Shown: positions 17,587-25,239 of the stretch, piece after piece | Layout: every line of letters starts with the position of its first letter | Numbering within the stretch: the stretch's first letter is position 1 | Source of the DNA: JANXUR01 sp038229415 | GTDB taxonomy: Bacteria; Acidobacteriota; Terriglobia; Terriglobales; Acidobacteriaceae | Assembly (NCBI GenBank): GCA_038229415.1 | Contig: JBBROM010000012.1 | Location: forward strand, 1-64,000 | Direction: 5' to 3' | Length of the DNA: 64,000 nucleotides | Position numbers and translations under genes: made by a program | Notes under the pieces: model-generated | The model's input: the letters and a program-made list of their open reading frames with translations, nothing else | Told to the model about the DNA's origin: nothing | The model's database searches: none

Positions 17587-17991
17587 ATGGCAGAGACTTT
17601 TCAACTCGAAATTGTAACGCCGGATCGGCTGGTTGCGAATGTCGCGGCAACGGAAGCACAGTTGCCGGGCAAGAGCGGCTATCTGGGCATTCTTCCCGGT
17701 CATGCTCCGCTGATTACCGAACTGGCGGCGGGTGAACTGAGCTATGTGGCCGATGGTGCTACGGTGCGGCTGGCGGTGGCTTGGGGATTCGCCGAGGTGC
17801 TACAAGATAAAGTGACAGTGCTGGCTGAGACGGCGGAAGCTCCATCGCAGATTGATGTAGCAGCGGCGCAGAAGGACAAGGCGGCAGCGGAAGATGCGCT
17901 GGCGCATCCCAGCGAAGACACGGACTACGATAAGTTGCTGGGTGAAGTGCAACTGGCCGATACGCGGCTTCAGGTGGCCAGCGGCAAGTAG
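17587..17991 (+). CDS. atpC: F-type ATP synthase subunit epsilon
   Basis: 134 residues. Starts MAETFQLEIVTPDRLV, with the conserved LPGKSGYLGILPGHAPLITEL loop of the N-terminal beta sandwich, then the two-helix C-terminal domain (QIDVAAAQKDKAAAEDAL) that can block rotation. It is the last gene of the cluster and is followed by a terminator. Confidence 0.95.
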   Translation: MAETFQLEIVTPDRLVANVAATEAQLPGKSGYLGILPGHAPLITELAAGELSYVADGATVRLAVAWGFAEVLQDKVTVLAETAEAPSQIDVAAAQKDKAAAEDALAHPSEDTDYDKLLGEVQLADTRLQVASGK

Positions 17992-18016
17992 TGCAAGGTT
18001 AGATACTAAGGATTAA

Positions 18017-18044
18017 GAAAGGCCCGCCAAATTGGCGGGCTTTG
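18017..18044 (+). terminator. Intrinsic terminator after atpC
   Basis: GCCCGCCAA and TTGGCGGGC form the stem, preceded by AAAG and followed by TTTG. It closes the ATP synthase operon. Confidence 0.8.
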
Positions 18045-18067
18045 TACATTTGCTGATTAAGTTAGAA

Positions 18068-18111
18068 ACCCCACCCTGTCCGCAAAGAACGCGGACAAAG
18101 TGGGGCACCCA
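18068..18111. repeat. Palindromic intergenic element, copy 3
   Basis: CCCCACCCTGTCCGC, loop AAAGAAC, GCGGACAAAGTGGGGCACCC. One base is lost in the right arm compared with copies 1 and 2. It lies between atpC and the convergent secreted-protein gene. Confidence 0.85.
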
Positions 18112-18129
18112 CAAGTGGCGCTTCAACCT

Positions 18130-18582
18130 TTAGCGGCGCCAGCCGTAGTCTCTCTCGGCGCGGCGGTATTCCTGGTCGTAGCCGTTGCGGTACGCCCTGG
18201 CGTATGCCTCCTTGTACCAGCCCTTGTCGCCGAACTCGCGGTGATAGCCACGGTCGCAACCATGGAAGCGGCCACGCGGGTCGGAATTAAAGCGCTTGTG
18301 ATAGCGGATATCTTCGGCGGCAACCTCGGTGCCGTCCCCGAAGCCGAAACGGCGCGCAACTTCCACGCGTTCACCGTAGTTTCCACGGTCATAGCCGAAG
18401 CTACCGCGATTCCAGCCATCGCGATCATGATCCCGATCACGGTCGCGATTGCCGCCGTTCCAACCGCCCCGATCCTGATCGTCGTTAGGATAGTTGTATT
18501 GCGCAAACGCTGCTGTGGAACTGAGTGCGACCGCGAAGAACGCCGCGGCCAGCAACGTGGTTTTTCTAAAGATTGACTTCAT
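18130..18582 (-). CDS. Small secreted Asp/Arg/Gly/Asn-rich protein
   Basis: 150 residues with an excellent signal peptide (KSIFRKTTLLAAAFFAVALS, cleavage after AFA). The mature part begins with a low-complexity region rich in DRD, GGN and RGN (residues 30-70). It continues into a tract rich in Tyr, Arg and Gly with repeated YxxxxARAYRNGY- and EYRRAERDY-like segments. No catalytic motif is seen, and I do not recognise the family. It may bind the cell surface or be intrinsically disordered. The signal peptide and steady codon use argue that it is a real gene. GGAAGG lies just before the ATG. Confidence 0.7.
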   Translation of the reverse strand: MKSIFRKTTLLAAAFFAVALSSTAAFAQYNYPNDDQDRGGWNGGNRDRDRDHDRDGWNRGSFGYDRGNYGERVEVARRFGFGDGTEVAAEDIRYHKRFNSDPRGRFHGCDRGYHREFGDKGWYKEAYARAYRNGYDQEYRRAERDYGWRR

Positions 18583-18861
18583 GGCCCTTCCTCCTTGGAC
18601 TATTTCTGCCCGCCCGCTCTGGGAGTTCTATTCCAGAGCATGGGTGAAGATTGTGATGCTGATTGGGGGCGGGCGGGTTATCCCGGATGCCTTACGAAAC
18701 CCGCATGGATACAGGTGCGAAGATACTTTGAGGATTTTTGTGCCGAACCGCAACTATGAGGACGCCGTGGGGTTTGCATCACGATTCTTGCTGGTGCGTG
18801 TCGTGGCTTCGGCATCCCTTCTCGCCAGTTTTCCGGGCGCGCTAAGATAAACTAAACCCCG
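18583..18861. other. Divergent intergenic region
   Basis: Between the small secreted protein (minus) and pyrD (plus). I see no gene, hairpin or clear operator. Both promoters should lie here. Confidence 0.4.
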
Positions 18862-19860
18862 ATGAGTTTGACGAAACCAAAGAAAACCTCCGACGCCGCG
18901 CTGGCGCAGCCTCCTGACCTAAGCGTCAGCTTCTGTGGCATCACGCTGAAGAGTCCCATCATTGCAGCCAGCGGCACGTTCGGCTACGGCATTGAGTTTG
19001 ACGATGTCGTCCACCTGCACAAGCTGGGCGGACTGGTGGTGAAGGGCTTGTCCCGCGAGCCTATGATTGGGAATCCGCCGCCGCGCTTGTGGGAGACGCC
19101 TGCTGGGATGCTGAACGCGATTGGCCTGCAGAACATCGGCGTGCGCGCATTTGTGGAAGATAAGCTGCCTGCGCTGAATGCGATGCGAAGCGATGCCGGC
19201 AAGGGCGTGAAAGGTGAGAAGCGCGACTTTGCGGTGTTTGCGAATGTTTTTGGCTACACCTGCGAAGACTATGTGGAAGTGGTGCGGGTGCTGAACGATG
19301 GCGAAGGTATTGCGGCGTATGAGATTAACGTGTCGTGTCCGAACACCGCGCATGGCGGAATTGTGTTTGGCACCGACCCCTGGATGCTGAGCGAAGTAGT
19401 GTCGGCGGTTAAGCGGGTGGCGACGCGTCCGGTGATTGTGAAGCTGTCGCCGAATGTGACGAGCATTCCGCAGATGGCGAGTATTGCTGCCGAGGCGGGT
19501 GCGGACGCGCTGTCACTGGTGAACACGTTTGTGGCCATGGCGATTGATGTGGAGACGCGGCGTCCGCGGATTGCAAATGTGACGGCGGGGCTGTCGGGGC
19601 CGGCGATCAAGCCGATTGCGGTGCGCATGGTGTACGAGGCGTTCCGCACAGTGAAGATTCCGATTCTAGGCATGGGCGGCATCAGCCGCGCCGCAGACGT
19701 AGCTGAGTTTATGCTGGCGGGCGCGACCGCGATTGAGATTGGCACGGCGAACTATTGGGATCCTTGCGCGACCGAGGCGATTGCTGACGAACTGCTGCGC
19801 TGGTGCGTCGAGCATCGGGTGGAGCGGCTTAGTGAGTTGACTGGGGCTGTGATTGTGTAG
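18862..19860 (+). CDS. pyrD: Dihydroorotate dehydrogenase, class 1B type
   Basis: 332 residues. FMN-binding and catalytic features of class 1: IIAASGTFGYGIEF, GGLVVKGLSREP, GMLNAIGLQNIGV, the active-site cysteine in YEINVSCPNTAHGG (near residue 155), VIVKLSPNVTSI, and GMGGISRAADVAEFMLAGA. Class 1B enzymes oxidise dihydroorotate in pyrimidine synthesis and pass electrons to NAD+ through PyrK. No pyrK gene is beside it here. The first 18 residues (MSLTKPKKTSDAALAQPP) are a short non-conserved extension. There is no strong Shine-Dalgarno before the ATG. Confidence 0.93.
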   Translation: MSLTKPKKTSDAALAQPPDLSVSFCGITLKSPIIAASGTFGYGIEFDDVVHLHKLGGLVVKGLSREPMIGNPPPRLWETPAGMLNAIGLQNIGVRAFVEDKLPALNAMRSDAGKGVKGEKRDFAVFANVFGYTCEDYVEVVRVLNDGEGIAAYEINVSCPNTAHGGIVFGTDPWMLSEVVSAVKRVATRPVIVKLSPNVTSIPQMASIAAEAGADALSLVNTFVAMAIDVETRRPRIANVTAGLSGPAIKPIAVRMVYEAFRTVKIPILGMGGISRAADVAEFMLAGATAIEIGTANYWDPCATEAIADELLRWCVEHRVERLSELTGAVIV

Positions 19861-19916
19861 CGGGTGGCGTAAGATAGCTCATCAGAATACAAAATCGAGG
19901 GAGCACCCTAACCCAA

Positions 19917-20423
19917 ATGTCATCTGCAAGCGCCAATTTGCCTCCTATGACCGACGAGGAAATAAAGTCCGCCGTGCAATGCGCGATCGAAAAATTGAAA
20001 AGTGAAACTCCCTGTTTGAACTTCGAGATCAACGAGAGAGCAACAGCTCATCGTCTAGCCGTACATTTAGAGAACCTGTTTACTGACTGGAATGTTGATT
20101 GCGAATACAATCGCGATCTCGAGGCGATTAAGCTTATTGCTGAGACGAGTCAAACTGGTAGATCATCCATAGACATTGTTGTCCATCGCCGAGGCCAGCG
20201 GGGCCGGCAGAATAATCTTCTCGCCATTGAAATAAAGAAGAAAGACAGCGATGATATTGCTGACCAAGCAAAGCTCGTGGGTCTAACATCACGATCACAT
20301 CAGTATCAGTATCAATTTGGGCTGTACATCAAGAGCGTCATTGATGGGCGCTTCGACCCTACCTGGTACAAAGACGGTGAGAAACAACCGCGTGCTGACT
20401 CAATTGGGGACACTATTGTTTAG
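19917..20423 (+). CDS. PD-(D/E)XK nuclease-like orphan protein
   Basis: 168 residues, unrecognised family. A central segment reads SSIDIVVHRRG...LLAIEIKKKD (residues about 83-106), the D...E-x-K pattern of PD-(D/E)XK nucleases and related sequence-binding domains. The N-terminus is helical (DEEIKSAVQCAIEKLKSE). A flanking QYQYQFGLYIKS strand fits the core fold. It is lower in GC than pyrD and most neighbours, which suggests recent acquisition. No methyltransferase, helicase or second defence gene is adjacent, so a restriction role is only inference. Confidence 0.6.
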   Translation: MSSASANLPPMTDEEIKSAVQCAIEKLKSETPCLNFEINERATAHRLAVHLENLFTDWNVDCEYNRDLEAIKLIAETSQTGRSSIDIVVHRRGQRGRQNNLLAIEIKKKDSDDIADQAKLVGLTSRSHQYQYQFGLYIKSVIDGRFDPTWYKDGEKQPRADSIGDTIV

Positions 20424-20574
20424 TGGCCCATCTTTTCTGTCTTCTCGCTTGACTAGCAACACAGTCGGCACCCCGCTCTGGGGCGCGCTTTTTGGCGGAC
20501 AAGGGTGGGATTGAGGCCGTTGATGGTGTAGAACTCCAGTCCTGAGAAGCAGACTCGGATCGTGAGCACTTTTG

Positions 20575-20629
20575 CCCGGCACTTACGTGCCGGGCTTTCT
20601 TCTTTTGTCCCGCTTGGCGAGACTCGGTT
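20575..20629. repeat. CCCGGCAC hairpin repeat, copy 1
   Basis: The hairpin CCCGGCAC-TTAC-GTGCCGGG is followed by CTTTC and then GTCCCGCTTGGCGAGAC. The same roughly 50-base unit, about 90 percent identical, recurs at 22535, downstream of the hydrolase gene. The hairpin plus T-rich tail could end transcription. Confidence 0.7.
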
Positions 20630-20668
20630 GCTGGCTGAGCTGGGGGTTTGCGGGTAGTCATTTTTGTA

Positions 20669-20712
20669 ATCCCACCCCGACGACGAAATGCGCGGCGTGA
20701 GGGTGGGGCACC
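20669..20712. repeat. Palindromic intergenic element, diverged copy 4
   Basis: ATCCCACCCC at the left and GGGTGGGGCACC at the right border keep the family ends, but the centre (GACGACGAAATGCGCGGCGTGA) differs from the other copies. Confidence 0.55.
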
Positions 20713-20720
20713 GGCGGTCC

Positions 20721-20780
20721 TTGTGCTCAAGCGGAATGTTGTGGCTTGGTAGGGGTCCTTCGCTGCGCTCAGGATGACAG
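20721..20780. repeat. 60-base direct repeat, copy 1
   Basis: Begins TTGTGCTCAAGCGGA and ends CTCAGGATGACAG. A second copy at 20972-21031 differs at only three positions. Each copy follows a palindromic element by about 10 bases. Confidence 0.8.
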
Positions 20781-20916
20781 CGCGATTTGGGGCTGGAAGT
20801 GCTGGCGGTATGGGGTAGGTTGACGGGCGCGGGGTCTTTCGACTGCGCAAGTGGATTCGCTATGCGAATCCAATCGCTACGCTCAAGATGACACGGCATG
20901 GGAAGGCTTGGCCAAA

Positions 20917-20962
20917 ATCCCCATCCTTGTCCGCGAAGTGCACGCGGACAAGGATGGGGCAC
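20917..20962. repeat. Palindromic intergenic element, copy 5 (near-perfect 17-bp stem)
   Basis: CCCCATCCTTGTCCGCG and CGCGGACAAGGATGGGG are exact reverse complements around the loop AAGTGCA. This is the most symmetrical copy in the window. Confidence 0.85.
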
Positions 20963-20971
20963 GATCGGGTC

Positions 20972-21031
20972 TTGTGCTCAAGCGGAGTGTTGTGGCTTGG
21001 TAGGGGTCCTTCGCTTTGCTCAGGATGACAG
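20972..21031. repeat. 60-base direct repeat, copy 2
   Basis: 57 of 60 bases match copy 1. Together with the palindrome just upstream it forms a composite unit repeated in tandem about every 250 bases. Confidence 0.8.
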
Positions 21032-21114
21032 GGATGGTGCTGGCTGGCGCGATTTGAGTGAGAAGATTACATTCACAAGGGGCGAATACATTTCTATTTT
21101 GGGGAGTTTTCTTG

Positions 21115-22476
21115 ATGCGGATGCGTAGGGTGGGGATGTTGTCACTGGTGTCATTGTTGTTGATGTTCGGGGCGGTTGGGTCGGCGCAGTCGGCTGCGGC
21201 CGGGGAGAACTTTTTCAGTGTTCCGGCGGCGGATGCACCGGAGTTGGCGGTGCGGGGACCTTTTGCGGTAGGCGTTCGTACGGTGGAGTTGAAGCATGCT
21301 GGGCAGGCGGACATTCTCAATATTGACAAGGCGACGGGGAAGGCTCCGCTGTATGACCGGCCGCTGACGGTGGAAGTCTGGTATCCGGCGGTGATTCCTG
21401 CGGGCAGGCAGGAGCGGACGGTTTATGAGATGGGGTATCCGGGGACTTCGCTGGCGACGGCGGGGAAGACGTTTGCGGTTTTGGGCAAGGCGCTGCGCGA
21501 TGCGCCTCCGGTGGCGGTGGTAAACGGGAAGAAGTTTCCGCTGGTGGTGGTTTCGCATGGATATCCGGGATCGCGTTTTTTCTTAAGTTACCTGACGGAG
21601 AATTTGGCGTCGAAGGGATATGTAGTGGCGGCGATTGATCACACCGATTCGGTGATGGGCGCGGTGAAGGGCTTCCCGAGCACGTTGCTGAATCGGGCGA
21701 GCGATCAACTGTTTACCGTGGAGTCGATCGAAGCAATGGCGGCTCAGCCGGGATTTTTGCAGGGTCTGGTGGATACGTCGAATGTTGCGATTGTGGGATA
21801 TTCCATGGGTGGGTATGGCGCGCTGGCCAGCGCGGGCGCGGGTTACAGCAAAAAGGGATTGCCAGCTTCGATGGTTCCGGCGGATTATTTTGACGAGTGG
21901 ACGGCGGGCAGTGCGAAGTATCAGGCGCATCTGCGCAAGGAGGTGAAGGCGATTGTGGCGATATCGCCGTGGGGGTCGCAGCCTCCGTTTAATAGTTGGG
22001 ATGCGGACGCGCTGGGGAATGTGCGCCTGCCGCTGCTGATGATTGCGGGCGATCAGGATGATATTTCGGATTATGCGAATGGGATGAAGCCTGCGTTTGA
22101 AAAGATGGTGCACTCGGATCGCTGTCTGCTGGTGTACGAGAATGCGCGGCACAATGTGGGCGGAAATCCGCCTCCGCCGGAGATGCTGGGGGAGTTTGTG
22201 ACGCGGGAATATTTCGACGAGCCGGTGTGGCGCAAGGATCGGATTATGGCGATCAACCAGCATTTTGTGACGGCGTTTTTGGATCTGAATTTGAAGGGCG
22301 ATGAGACGCGGCGGGCGTATTTGCATCCGGCGCCAGAGAAGTCGGATGACGGGAGCTGGTCGTTGCCGTTTGGGCAGTCAGTGGGCGGAAAGTTCAGTGA
22401 TGGGGCGATGTATTGGAAGGGATTCCAGCGGCGCTGGGCGCTGGGGCTGGAGATGCATTGCTCGGGGGCGCAGTAG
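21115..22476 (+). CDS. Exported alpha/beta-hydrolase (dienelactone hydrolase / PAF-acetylhydrolase-like)
   Basis: 453 residues from ATG 21115, with GGGGAG nine bases upstream; the frame extends 19 codons further but into repeat sequence. A signal peptide (RRVGMLSLVSLLLMFGAVGS, cleavage near AQS) exports it. The fold is clear: RPLTVEVWYPA, oxyanion region LVVVSHGYPGSRFF, nucleophile elbow VGYSMGGYGAL (near residue 228), an Asp in IAGDQDDISDY, and a His in YENARHNVGGN. This completes a Ser-Asp-His triad. Large inserts distinguish it from small dienelactone hydrolases. An esterase or lipase-like role in the periplasm is likely; the substrate is unknown. Confidence 0.85.
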   Translation: MRMRRVGMLSLVSLLLMFGAVGSAQSAAAGENFFSVPAADAPELAVRGPFAVGVRTVELKHAGQADILNIDKATGKAPLYDRPLTVEVWYPAVIPAGRQERTVYEMGYPGTSLATAGKTFAVLGKALRDAPPVAVVNGKKFPLVVVSHGYPGSRFFLSYLTENLASKGYVVAAIDHTDSVMGAVKGFPSTLLNRASDQLFTVESIEAMAAQPGFLQGLVDTSNVAIVGYSMGGYGALASAGAGYSKKGLPASMVPADYFDEWTAGSAKYQAHLRKEVKAIVAISPWGSQPPFNSWDADALGNVRLPLLMIAGDQDDISDYANGMKPAFEKMVHSDRCLLVYENARHNVGGNPPPPEMLGEFVTREYFDEPVWRKDRIMAINQHFVTAFLDLNLKGDETRRAYLHPAPEKSDDGSWSLPFGQSVGGKFSDGAMYWKGFQRRWALGLEMHCSGAQ

Positions 22477-22534
22477 TAGGGCGGCGGTGGTGCCGTCCTG
22501 CTGAAGCAGGACGCGGATCTATTGCGCATTGCGA

Positions 22535-22584
22535 CCCGGCACTTACGTGCCGGGCTTTCCTCTTTCGTCCCGCTTTGCGGGACT
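22535..22584. repeat. CCCGGCAC hairpin repeat, copy 2 (probable terminator)
   Basis: CCCGGCAC-TTAC-GTGCCGGG followed by CTTTCC, then a second hairpin GTCCCGC-TTT-GCGGGAC and TTTT. Placed 60 bases after the hydrolase stop, it probably terminates that gene. Confidence 0.7.
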
Positions 22585-22648
22585 TTTAATTTTCCAGCAT
22601 GAGTGTGCGTGTCTTCGACCAAACAGGTGGGTCGAGCGTTCATAGAAA

Positions 22649-22680
22649 TCCCGCCCAAGCGGAGCTTGGACGGGGCACCC
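22649..22680. repeat. Palindromic intergenic element, short diverged copy
   Basis: CCCGCCCAAGC, loop GGA, GCTTGGACGGGG with right border GGGGCACCC. It keeps the GGGGCACCC edge of the family but has a shorter stem. Confidence 0.5.
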
Positions 22681-22717
22681 GGCGTTTCCCGCATTCCCGG
22701 TTCCCAGTGCTGCTTAC

Positions 22718-22960
22718 TCAGCGGTAGCGCCCAAAGAGTAAAACCACGAAAACAAGGATTGGCAAGAAGATAAAGACTGCGCCCAGAAAGCGGTAGCCGG
22801 GCGAAATTTCTGCTGGATTCGCCCGCTGAATTTCTTTCCGGTACTGGGGTTTGAGCCACAACACAGCCCGCATGGGATCCACCATCAGCCAAATCCCGAT
22901 CAGCACAAAGAGCGCGCCGAATATCGCCATCGCGATGAGGCCGAGATCCATACCAAACAC
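22718..22960 (-). CDS. Small two-helix membrane protein
   Basis: 80 residues with two hydrophobic helices (GLIAMAIFGALFVLIGIWLM and FLGAVFIFLPILVFVVLLFG) joined by a charged loop. The start ATG is one base from the stop of the upstream zinc-finger membrane gene, so the two are one operon and translation is coupled. No family recognised. It probably works with that protein in the inner membrane. Confidence 0.7.
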   Translation of the reverse strand: MFGMDLGLIAMAIFGALFVLIGIWLMVDPMRAVLWLKPQYRKEIQRANPAEISPGYRFLGAVFIFLPILVFVVLLFGRYR

Positions 22961-22961
22961 C

Positions 22962-23402
22962 TCAGCGGATTATCTTGACCCGTAGCTCTTCGGGGATGCG
23001 ATCGCGAATCTCTTCGGGCAGGCGGTCGTGGACGTGGCGGGCGCCGATTTTGGCGGCGTCGGCAATCGTCATGGGAGCGGGCGTGGCTAGGGCGACGCCG
23101 AGCCACACCAGCGCGGAAAACCCGAAGCCGGAGAGCGCGGCCAGTTCAAACCAGATGGAGTAGTGCGGGTTGAAGTAGCGGATCACTAGAAAGGCCAGCA
23201 GAAACACGCCGATAAAGACGGTGGAGATGGAAATGAGGGCGACGTCAATCATGCGGTGCATGCGGCGACGACCACGGCAGAAGGCGCACTCGTCGAAGTG
23301 CTGCTCGTAGTCGAGGCTCATCTCCGGGTGCAAGCCGGAGGTGTCATACCGCCAGCCGGCGAGGATGTTGCCGACGACCTGATCGGTGCAAGGTTGGCTC
23401 AT
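22962..23402 (-). CDS. Membrane protein with anti-sigma-type zinc motif
   Basis: 146 residues. Near residue 35 it has HFDECAFC, the H-x3-C-x2-C motif of zinc-binding anti-sigma factors. Two hydrophobic segments follow (VALISISTVFIGVFLLAFLVI and IWFELAALSGFGFSALVWLGV), and then a C-terminal amphipathic tail. ZAS proteins bind and hold an ECF sigma factor at the membrane. No sigma factor gene is adjacent in this window, so partner and role are open. It is the first gene of a two-gene unit with the small membrane protein. Confidence 0.7.
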   Translation of the reverse strand: MSQPCTDQVVGNILAGWRYDTSGLHPEMSLDYEQHFDECAFCRGRRRMHRMIDVALISISTVFIGVFLLAFLVIRYFNPHYSIWFELAALSGFGFSALVWLGVALATPAPMTIADAAKIGARHVHDRLPEEIRDRIPEELRVKIIR

Positions 23403-23490
23403 GCGTATGATTTGATGCCGTTACCGCTCGATGCCGTTTACAGCTCAGGGAAACACCCATGAGCTTTGAGCTTATCGTCTAAAAACTTGC

Positions 23491-24315
23491 CTAAAACTGG
23501 ATGGTCTCCAGCGGTTCTTCCTGGCTGGCGACCAGCAGTTGATTGCCCAGCAGCCGGGGGCGAAGCTCCAGCGCCTTTTCCGCGGCGCGGCGGGCTACCT
23601 CCGGGTGATTGTTCTCGCCGGAAATGTGACCCAGAACTAAGAAGGCTGCCCCCCCATCATAATCCGAGGCGAAGAAATCCGCGAGGGCCGTGTTGCTGAG
23701 GTGGCCGACGCGACTGAGCACGCGCTGCTTGACCGACCAGGGGTAGGGGCCGATGCGGAGCATCTCGAGGTCGTGATTGGACTCGATGAGGATGAGGTCG
23801 CAGCCGCGCAGATTTTCGCGGACGCTGGGCGGCATGTAGCCGAGGTCGGTGACGATGGCGATTTTGACGCCCTCGGCGGTGAAGGTGAAGCCGACCGGGT
23901 CGGCGGCGTCGTGGGGGATGGTGAAGGGGGTGACGGTTATCTTATCGATTTCTCCGACTTCGAAGCTGTGGCCGGAGCGGAAGGATTCGCGACGGCTGAG
24001 GGCTGGGCCGCCGTCTCCGGTGGCGTAGCCAGCGTTGCGCCATTGCTTGTACCAGGCGTGATAGGTGGCCTCCGTCATGTAGGCGGGGCAGCCGAACTTT
24101 TTAGCGATCATGGGCAGCCCGGCGACATGGTCGGTGTGCTCGTGCGAGATCACCACGCCGCTGAGCGAACCGGGGTCTTCGCCCGCGAGCTTGAGGCGGC
24201 GGCGGGTCTCGCGGCAACTGAGGCCAGCGTCTACCAGCAGGCGCGTGGCTCCGGCACGGATGAGCGTGGCATTGCCCTTGCTGCCACTGGCCAAAACTGT
24301 GACCGAAACCGCCAT
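23491..24315 (-). CDS. Metallo-beta-lactamase-fold hydrolase, YycJ/WalJ-like
   Basis: 274 residues from ATG 24315; the frame extends upstream but the conserved N-terminus is MAVSVTVLASGSKGNATLI. The metal site is intact: SHEHTDHVAGL (HxHxDH, near residue 58), a downstream His in IPHDAADPVGF, Asp in IVTDLGYM, and His in VLGHISGENNHPEVA. YycJ-type enzymes are 5'-3' exonuclease-like and help couple cell-wall and DNA metabolism in Firmicutes; in Gram-negatives the role is less clear. No WalRK-like pair is adjacent. It is single and well conserved. Confidence 0.85.
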   Translation of the reverse strand: MAVSVTVLASGSKGNATLIRAGATRLLVDAGLSCRETRRRLKLAGEDPGSLSGVVISHEHTDHVAGLPMIAKKFGCPAYMTEATYHAWYKQWRNAGYATGDGGPALSRRESFRSGHSFEVGEIDKITVTPFTIPHDAADPVGFTFTAEGVKIAIVTDLGYMPPSVRENLRGCDLILIESNHDLEMLRIGPYPWSVKQRVLSRVGHLSNTALADFFASDYDGGAAFLVLGHISGENNHPEVARRAAEKALELRPRLLGNQLLVASQEEPLETIQF

Positions 24316-24612
24316 GTGCTTAAGGATAGGCGGAATTGCTGAGGAAAAGCGAGAAACGGAGGGTGGGGGGTAGGGGGGAGGTGTCAGCGTGCAGCCGTCA
24401 GGGGTCACGAGAAGACCGGCGGGGTGGCGCGTATGAGCACAGTGAGCGAACGGTACGGCTCAGGGGATGTCTGCAATCGGCGTCGAATGCCGCTAAGCAC
24501 CGCCCTCGACTGAGATTGGAGCCCATTCTGTTAGACTGCCTGCGCTATGAAACTAACATATCTGCGCTGGTCTTATTGCGTTTTGATTGCGGTGTATATC
24601 TGGTGTTGAGAG

Positions 24613-25230
24613 ATGGGCAATCTCGCTAGTCGCACTTCGGGCTCGTATGTTGCGATCGACAACTCGAAAACTCATATAGAGGTCTGGTTCAAGCCGTTGT
24701 CGTTAAGTATTCCCGCCGCGCTGCTTGGTCTTTTCATCCTGCTATTGTTCGCCAAAACATCGGATGGCACGACGCCTGTGCCCGGGTTGCTGCGGCGCTT
24801 CGCTGCATTTTATGTTGATTTCATGTACGTTGGCGCTGGTATTGTCAGACCAATTCAAGGTTTGGTGGATGTTCTGGCAGAGCGCTGGCGCACGGGCACA
24901 TGGCAGTGGAACTTTGTGAGAGACTATGCCGCCAGGACCGACACGGCAGTGTTCTTTGTGAGTGCAGCGGCATATGTCCTTGCCATCATGGTCTATTTTG
25001 CGCTGCCACTCATGAGAGGACGGCCCACGATCGGCTCACTAATGCTTGGTTATCAGGTTGTAGCGGATGATGGCAATCCGCTAACTTGGGGTGAGGCCGG
25101 GCTGCGGGTATTTCTGGGGTTCTTCGCTGCATGCAGCACCATTATTGCGTTTTGGATCGGTAGGGACGCGAGCAAGGGCAAGTTCTGGCTCGACAAAGTG
25201 TGCAAGACTCATGCGGTCTGGATTCAGTAG
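24613..25230 (+). CDS. RDD-family membrane protein
   Basis: 205 residues. One helix near residue 32 (LSIPAALLGLFILLLFA), then RRFAAFYVDFMYV carrying the Arg/Asp pair that names the family, then VYFALPLMRGRPTIGSLMLG, and LTWGEAGLRVFLGF. RDD proteins are inner-membrane and some act as Na+/H+ antiporters; most are of unknown function. The second Asp usual in the last helix is not clear. It stands alone, convergent with the next gene. Confidence 0.75.
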   Translation: MGNLASRTSGSYVAIDNSKTHIEVWFKPLSLSIPAALLGLFILLLFAKTSDGTTPVPGLLRRFAAFYVDFMYVGAGIVRPIQGLVDVLAERWRTGTWQWNFVRDYAARTDTAVFFVSAAAYVLAIMVYFALPLMRGRPTIGSLMLGYQVVADDGNPLTWGEAGLRVFLGFFAACSTIIAFWIGRDASKGKFWLDKVCKTHAVWIQ

Positions 25231-25239
25231 CGCAATCCG

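Larger units (their letters stand above)
20424..21114. other. Repeat-filled intergenic region
   Basis: 691 bases with no supportable gene. It is made almost entirely of repeats: a CCCGGCAC/GTGCCGGG hairpin, two palindromic elements, and two copies of a 60-base repeat. Open frames here translate to low-complexity, Pro/Arg-rich shadows. Confidence 0.7.

Noticed and set aside
20898..21128. Small open frame across the repeat region
   Set aside because: It consists entirely of the palindrome and 60-base repeat translated; no start signal and no conservation expected.
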